A stretch of DNA of 8,081 nucleotides from Lachnospiraceae bacterium UBA1755 (GTDB lineage: Bacteria > Bacillota > Clostridia > Lachnospirales > Lachnospiraceae). The stretch's first letter is position 1. Each line of letters opens with the position of its first letter. The translations under genes were made by a program, and so were the position numbers. The stretch spans positions 4,653 to 12,733 of the forward strand of contig DCHJ01000024.1 in assembly GCA_002314805.1 (NCBI GenBank), given 5' to 3'. Below, piece by piece: positions 5,616 to 8,081 of the stretch. The notes under the pieces are model-generated. The model was not told where the DNA came from. It saw nothing but the letters and a program-made list of their open reading frames with translations, and ran no database searches.

Positions 5616-6364
5616 TACATATATTTACACAAAGCTTCACAGACTCTCAGGTATTCATTGAGGGAGACAGCTTCAGACATCTTAAGAATGTGCTCAGAGT
5701 CTCGGCAGGAGATGATATCCTGGTCAGTGACGGCAGCGGAAGGGATGTCATTGCTTCTGTTGCGGAAATAGGCAGCAGCTGTATCACAGCGGACATAATC
5801 AGGGAGAGAGCATTGGAAGAGCTGCCGGAGCTGCCTGTACAGCTGGTACTCTATCAGGCGCTGCCCAAGGGTGACAAGATGGATATGATCATCCAGAAGT
5901 GTACGGAGCTGGGGGCTGACCGTATCATTCCTGTGGAGACCTCCAGATGTGTAGTAAAGCTGGATGAAAAATCGCGCGTTAAGAAGCTGGAGCGATGGCA
6001 GAAGATCGCTCAGAGTGCTGCGGAGCAGTCTCAGAGGAGCATAGTGCCTGTCATCGGACCCGTGATGAGCTGGAATGAGGCACTTATGTCCATGGGCGAT
6101 GGAGACAGCGTGATACCCTATGAAATGGAAGAGGGCAGCGCAGGACTCAGGGAGCTGTTTGACAGAGATATAGCAGACATGCGCAGACTCAATATCATAA
6201 TAGGTCCGGAGGGCGGATTTACCCGCGGGGAGGTCGATGAGGCAGCGGCAGCAGGAGTGCGGCCGATATCACTGGGACGCAGGATACTCAGGACCGAAAC
6301 TGCAGGCATGGCACTCATAGCCGCCCTGATGCTTAAGATCGAGAGCGAACGGCCTGACAGCTGA
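5612..6364 (+). CDS. rsmE: 16S rRNA (uracil-1498-N3)-methyltransferase
   Basis: RsmE methylates N3 of U1498 of 16S rRNA in the assembled 30S subunit, using S-adenosylmethionine. The 250-residue product from ATG 5612 fits the family (about 240-250). The N-terminal PUA-like domain has FRHLKNVLRVSAGD (21-34). The SPOUT/trefoil-knot catalytic domain shows LPKGDKMDMIIQKCTELGAD (84-103), AAEQSQR (136-142), IIIGPEGGFTRGE (195-207) and SLGRRILRTETA (220-231), the AdoMet-binding knot. An in-frame ATG at 5573 would add 13 residues unlike the family's start, so I prefer 5612 even though its ribosome-binding site is weak. Together with prmA it forms a ribosome-modification pair downstream of the ribosomal protein operon. 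Confidence 0.94.
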   Translation: MIHIFTQSFTDSQVFIEGDSFRHLKNVLRVSAGDDILVSDGSGRDVIASVAEIGSSCITADIIRERALEELPELPVQLVLYQALPKGDKMDMIIQKCTELGADRIIPVETSRCVVKLDEKSRVKKLERWQKIAQSAAEQSQRSIVPVIGPVMSWNEALMSMGDGDSVIPYEMEEGSAGLRELFDRDIADMRRLNIIIGPEGGFTRGEVDEAAAAGVRPISLGRRILRTETAGMALIAALMLKIESERPDS

Positions 6365-6389
6365 TTTACAGGATAGATGGGCAGGAGAT

Positions 6390-6407
6390 ACCGGATCGAG
6401 CTCCGGT
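6390..6407 (+). other. ACCGGA hairpin downstream of rsmE
   Basis: ACCGGA (6390-6395) pairs perfectly with TCCGGT (6402-6407) around TCGAGC, 26 nt after the rsmE stop. A second stem, TCCGG (6451-6455) with CCGGA (6464-6468), follows. Neither has a strong T-run. They occupy the 144-nt stretch 6365-6508, which I read as noncoding, although it is open in the frame of the next gene. Confidence 0.4.
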
Positions 6408-6508
6408 CATTCATTGACATGAGAAGTCCTGCAGTAAGGAGCGGGGCAGGTCCGGCGGCCAGACCGGAAGATAAAGGAAATAAGGGAAGAAGAAGCAACG
6501 TTGAATAT

Positions 6509-7858
6509 ATGATCTGTGATCGCCTTAAAGAAAAAATAGTACGATGCGGAGTCATAGGCATTATGACCCTGCTTTTTGTTATGATCTGCGGGTGTGAAGT
6601 CCGGGCGGGTATGAACCTTGAGACAGAGGCAGCCGTCAGCGGTATCTCTGTGGCACTGAATAATTATTATGCAAGGACCATGAAGCCGGAGGAGGCACTT
6701 GCTGAATCAGTCAGTCTGGTTGCAAACGATGCAATAGTAGTAACTGAAGAAACGACTAAGAAGACGACCCACGCAGTGCAGAAGCTTGTTGAGGATGTCA
6801 CTCCTGAAGAAGAGGAGATCGTAAAGGAGGGCGAAGGCGGACTGACCTGGGGGACTGTAAAGGGGACAGCGAGCCTGAGACTCAGGGATAAGCCCAGCGC
6901 AGACGCAAAGACGCTGACTCTTCTTGCGGAGGGAGAGCATTATATCGTAACAGGTCAGGAGGGACAGTTTCTCAAGATCCAGGTCGACGATGATCTTGAG
7001 GGATATGTATTCAAGGATTACATAGATACAAGCATCTCGTATGATGACGAGCTGGCCTTAGAGCGGGCAAAGCTTGCTGCTCAGGCAGAGCAGGCTAAAA
7101 AGGAAGCTGCAGAGGCTCTCAAAAAGCTTGAAGAAGTCAAAAAGTCCCGGGCATCCGGAGAGACGGCAAAAGCAGCCGAAACAGCGGCCAAGGCAGAAGA
7201 AACCACCGCGAAAGCAACAGAGAAGGCTGCTGAGACCACAAAGGCCGAGACCACAAAAGGCGAAACAACAAAGGCTGAGACGGCTGACGATGACGCAAAG
7301 CCGCAGGAGACCGTTGAGGAGCTCAACTGGGGTGACGATGACGGTGATGACAGCGACGAGGAGACGGAAGCTGTTGAAGCTCCTGATTTCGACGAGGAGA
7401 TGTCTGAACAGGAGGAGACAGAAGAAGCCGGGGAGGACGACTGGACCCCTGACGAGACGGTAGCATCCGGCGGCGGTACAGGACCGGGAGGTGTCACTGA
7501 TGCGACAAGGACAGCAATGGTGGCATACGCAAAGCAGTTCCTCGGCAATCCATATGTGTACGGAGGTACCAGCCTTACTGAAGGATGCGACTGCTCGGGA
7601 TTTACCCAGGCCATTTACAGCTACTTCGGTATGAGCATAGGAAGAAGCAGCAGGGATCAGGCAGCAAAGGGCACATCGATAAGTCCATCTGATGCACAGC
7701 CGGGAGATCTGTTCTTCTATGACAGCAGCGGTACGATAAACCATGTCGCAATGTATATCGGCGGAGGACAGGTAATACATTCAAGCTCATCAGCAACAGG
7801 TATTAAGATATCCAATGCGTATTACAGGACGCCCTGCAGGGTATGTACATATTTCTGA
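6509..7858 (+). CDS. Secreted NlpC/P60 cell-wall peptidase with SH3b domain
   Basis: This is probably a peptidoglycan endopeptidase that cuts stem peptides (D-glutamyl to diamino acid bonds). From ATG 6509 it has 449 residues. A hydrophobic export segment (about 12-30, VIGIMTLLFVMI) is followed by a type I site after VRA; CGC nearby is a poor lipobox. An SH3b domain spans about 113-171. A coiled-coil-like Lys/Glu/Ala stretch (181-214), an ETTKA-repeat region and an acidic segment make a linker to about 325. The NlpC/P60 domain fills 332-449: catalytic Cys362 in CDCSGF, His412 in NHVAMYIG, and probably His424 in VIHSS. The frame is open back to ATG 6377, which would add 44 Arg-rich residues; I prefer 6509 because the export signal then sits at the N-terminus. 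Neither start has a good ribosome-binding site. Confidence 0.85.
   Translation: MICDRLKEKIVRCGVIGIMTLLFVMICGCEVRAGMNLETEAAVSGISVALNNYYARTMKPEEALAESVSLVANDAIVVTEETTKKTTHAVQKLVEDVTPEEEEIVKEGEGGLTWGTVKGTASLRLRDKPSADAKTLTLLAEGEHYIVTGQEGQFLKIQVDDDLEGYVFKDYIDTSISYDDELALERAKLAAQAEQAKKEAAEALKKLEEVKKSRASGETAKAAETAAKAEETTAKATEKAAETTKAETTKGETTKAETADDDAKPQETVEELNWGDDDGDDSDEETEAVEAPDFDEEMSEQEETEEAGEDDWTPDETVASGGGTGPGGVTDATRTAMVAYAKQFLGNPYVYGGTSLTEGCDCSGFTQAIYSYFGMSIGRSSRDQAAKGTSISPSDAQPGDLFFYDSSGTINHVAMYIGGGQVIHSSSSATGIKISNAYYRTPCRVCTYF
7160..7282 (+). repeat. Low-complexity Ala/Lys/Glu/Thr repeat region in the peptidase linker
   Basis: The stretch encodes ETAKAAETAAKAEETTAKAT-type sequence ending in three pentapeptides, ETTKA, ETTKG and ETTKA (7232-7276). 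It joins the SH3b and catalytic domains and runs into a strongly acidic stretch rich in Asp and Glu (about 7307-7441). Such linkers usually span or stick to the wall. Repeat number may vary between strains, because the DNA units are similar. Confidence 0.65.
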
Positions 7859-7860
7859 AG

Positions 7861-7868
7861 GCAGTAAG
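7861..7868 (+). repeat. GCAGTAAG intergenic octamer
   Basis: GCAGTAAG occurs 3 nt after the peptidase stop codon. The same octamer is at 1943-1950, 1992-1999 and 6431-6438. All four are on the + strand and none is inside a gene (the copy at 6431 lies in the stretch I read as noncoding before the peptidase start). Confidence 0.4.
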
Positions 7869-7920
7869 ATTATGCAAGACCGGAATCTGTAAAGCAGCGG
7901 GAGCAGGAAAAGCAGAATAT

Positions 7921-7953
7921 ATAAAGGACTTCCCGGTGAAGGAGGTCCTTTAT
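7921..7953 (+). promoter_or_regulatory. Hairpin hiding the ribosome-binding site and start codon of the last gene
   Basis: ATAAAGGACTTCC (7921-7933) pairs with GGAGGTCCTTTAT (7941-7953): 13 bp with one G-U pair and a 7-nt loop, CGGTGAA. The 3' arm contains the Shine-Dalgarno sequence AAGGAGGT (7939-7946) and the first two bases of the ATG at 7952. Folding would therefore block initiation, as in RNA thermometers and other translational switches. A terminator for the preceding gene is the alternative, but the T-run (CCTTTATGG) is poor. Confidence 0.55.
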
Positions 7954-8081
7954 GGAAGTAGTTAATGAAACAAGAAACAGACGACTGCTGCTGTGCAGGA
8001 GTAAAAATTGCCAGCCGCATGGACATATTACCGGGTTGAATAACAGCGAAAGAATGGATCAGGATACTGACTCAGAGGATT
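7952..8081 (+). CDS. Unidentified protein, N-terminal fragment running off the window
   Basis: I do not recognise this gene. ATG 7952 follows a perfect AAGGAGGT site (AGGAGG 7940-7945, 6-nt spacing), and the frame stays open for 43 codons to the window's end. It opens MEVVNETRNRRLLLCRSKNC; the rest is hydrophilic, with a late Asp/Glu-rich stretch (MDQDTDSED). There is no signal peptide or membrane segment in the visible part. Two cysteines (15 and 20) are spaced C-x4-C. A stop-free run of 43 codons can arise by chance (my estimate is roughly one in eight), so the ribosome-binding site is the main support. The gene begins 93 nt after the peptidase stop, and its start lies in the hairpin described separately. 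Confidence 0.5.
   Translation, partial: MEVVNETRNRRLLLCRSKNCQPHGHITGLNNSERMDQDTDSED

Noticed and set aside
6377..6508. Upstream start for the peptidase at ATG 6377
   Set aside because: The extra 44 residues are Arg/Gly-rich, push the export signal inside the protein, and cover two hairpins and a GCAGTAAG copy. The frame may simply be open by chance; still not fully excluded, because 6509 also lacks a good ribosome-binding site.
7058..7780. Long antisense frames opposite the peptidase linker (240 and 177 codons)
   Set aside because: They mirror the repetitive Lys/Glu/Ala/Thr codons of the linker, giving Ser/Val or Cys/Leu-rich low-complexity products. The + strand frame has clear SH3b and NlpC/P60 domains.
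7894..7925. Possible promoter (TATATA or TATAAA at 7918-7925) before the last gene
   Set aside because: No -35 box at 16-18 nt; the position offers CAGCGG-like sequence. I do not call it.
7965..8039. 24-codon frame with three consecutive cysteines inside the last gene
   Set aside because: It is in another frame, has only a weak ribosome-binding site, and the frame at 7952 has a far better one.

Overview
The window comes from a low-to-mid GC Gram-positive bacterium, most likely a member of the Lachnospiraceae (Clostridia). The S4 protein opens with MAVDRVPVLKRCRSLG, the L17 protein carries a long lysine-rich insertion, and the surface protein ends in choline-binding-type repeats; I recognise all three as typical of that family from memory, without a search. 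All confident genes lie on the + strand.

Positions 1-2645 are the 3' end of the alpha operon: rpsK (5' end cut off), rpsD, rpoA and rplQ. The gap between rpoA and rplQ is unusually long (154 nt) and holds repeats and a stem-loop. The operon ends at two stem-loop terminators in tandem (2606-2672). A structured gap without a credible gene follows. It ends in a good sigma-A-type promoter (TTTACA, 17 nt, TATAAT) for a secreted protein with an Fn3-like domain and seven cell-wall-binding repeats (2949-4283).

Positions 4329-6364 hold prmA and rsmE, which methylate ribosomal protein L11 and 16S rRNA. They are often neighbours in Firmicutes, but here a 290-nt stem-loop-rich gap separates them. Next comes a secreted cell-wall hydrolase with SH3b and NlpC/P60 domains joined by a long charged linker (6509-7858). 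At the right edge a new reading frame begins at 7952 and runs off the window. Its Shine-Dalgarno sequence and start codon are buried in a 13-bp hairpin.

The genes are mostly housekeeping and ordinary. The less explained material lies between genes: an octamer, GCAGTAAG, occurs four times and only in gaps; a 14-bp direct repeat sits between rpoA and rplQ; CCGG-based hairpins lie on both sides of rsmE; an eight-codon reading frame overlaps the rsmE start; and a hairpin hides a ribosome-binding site at the right edge. I see no CRISPR array, transposase, phage gene, tRNA or rRNA.
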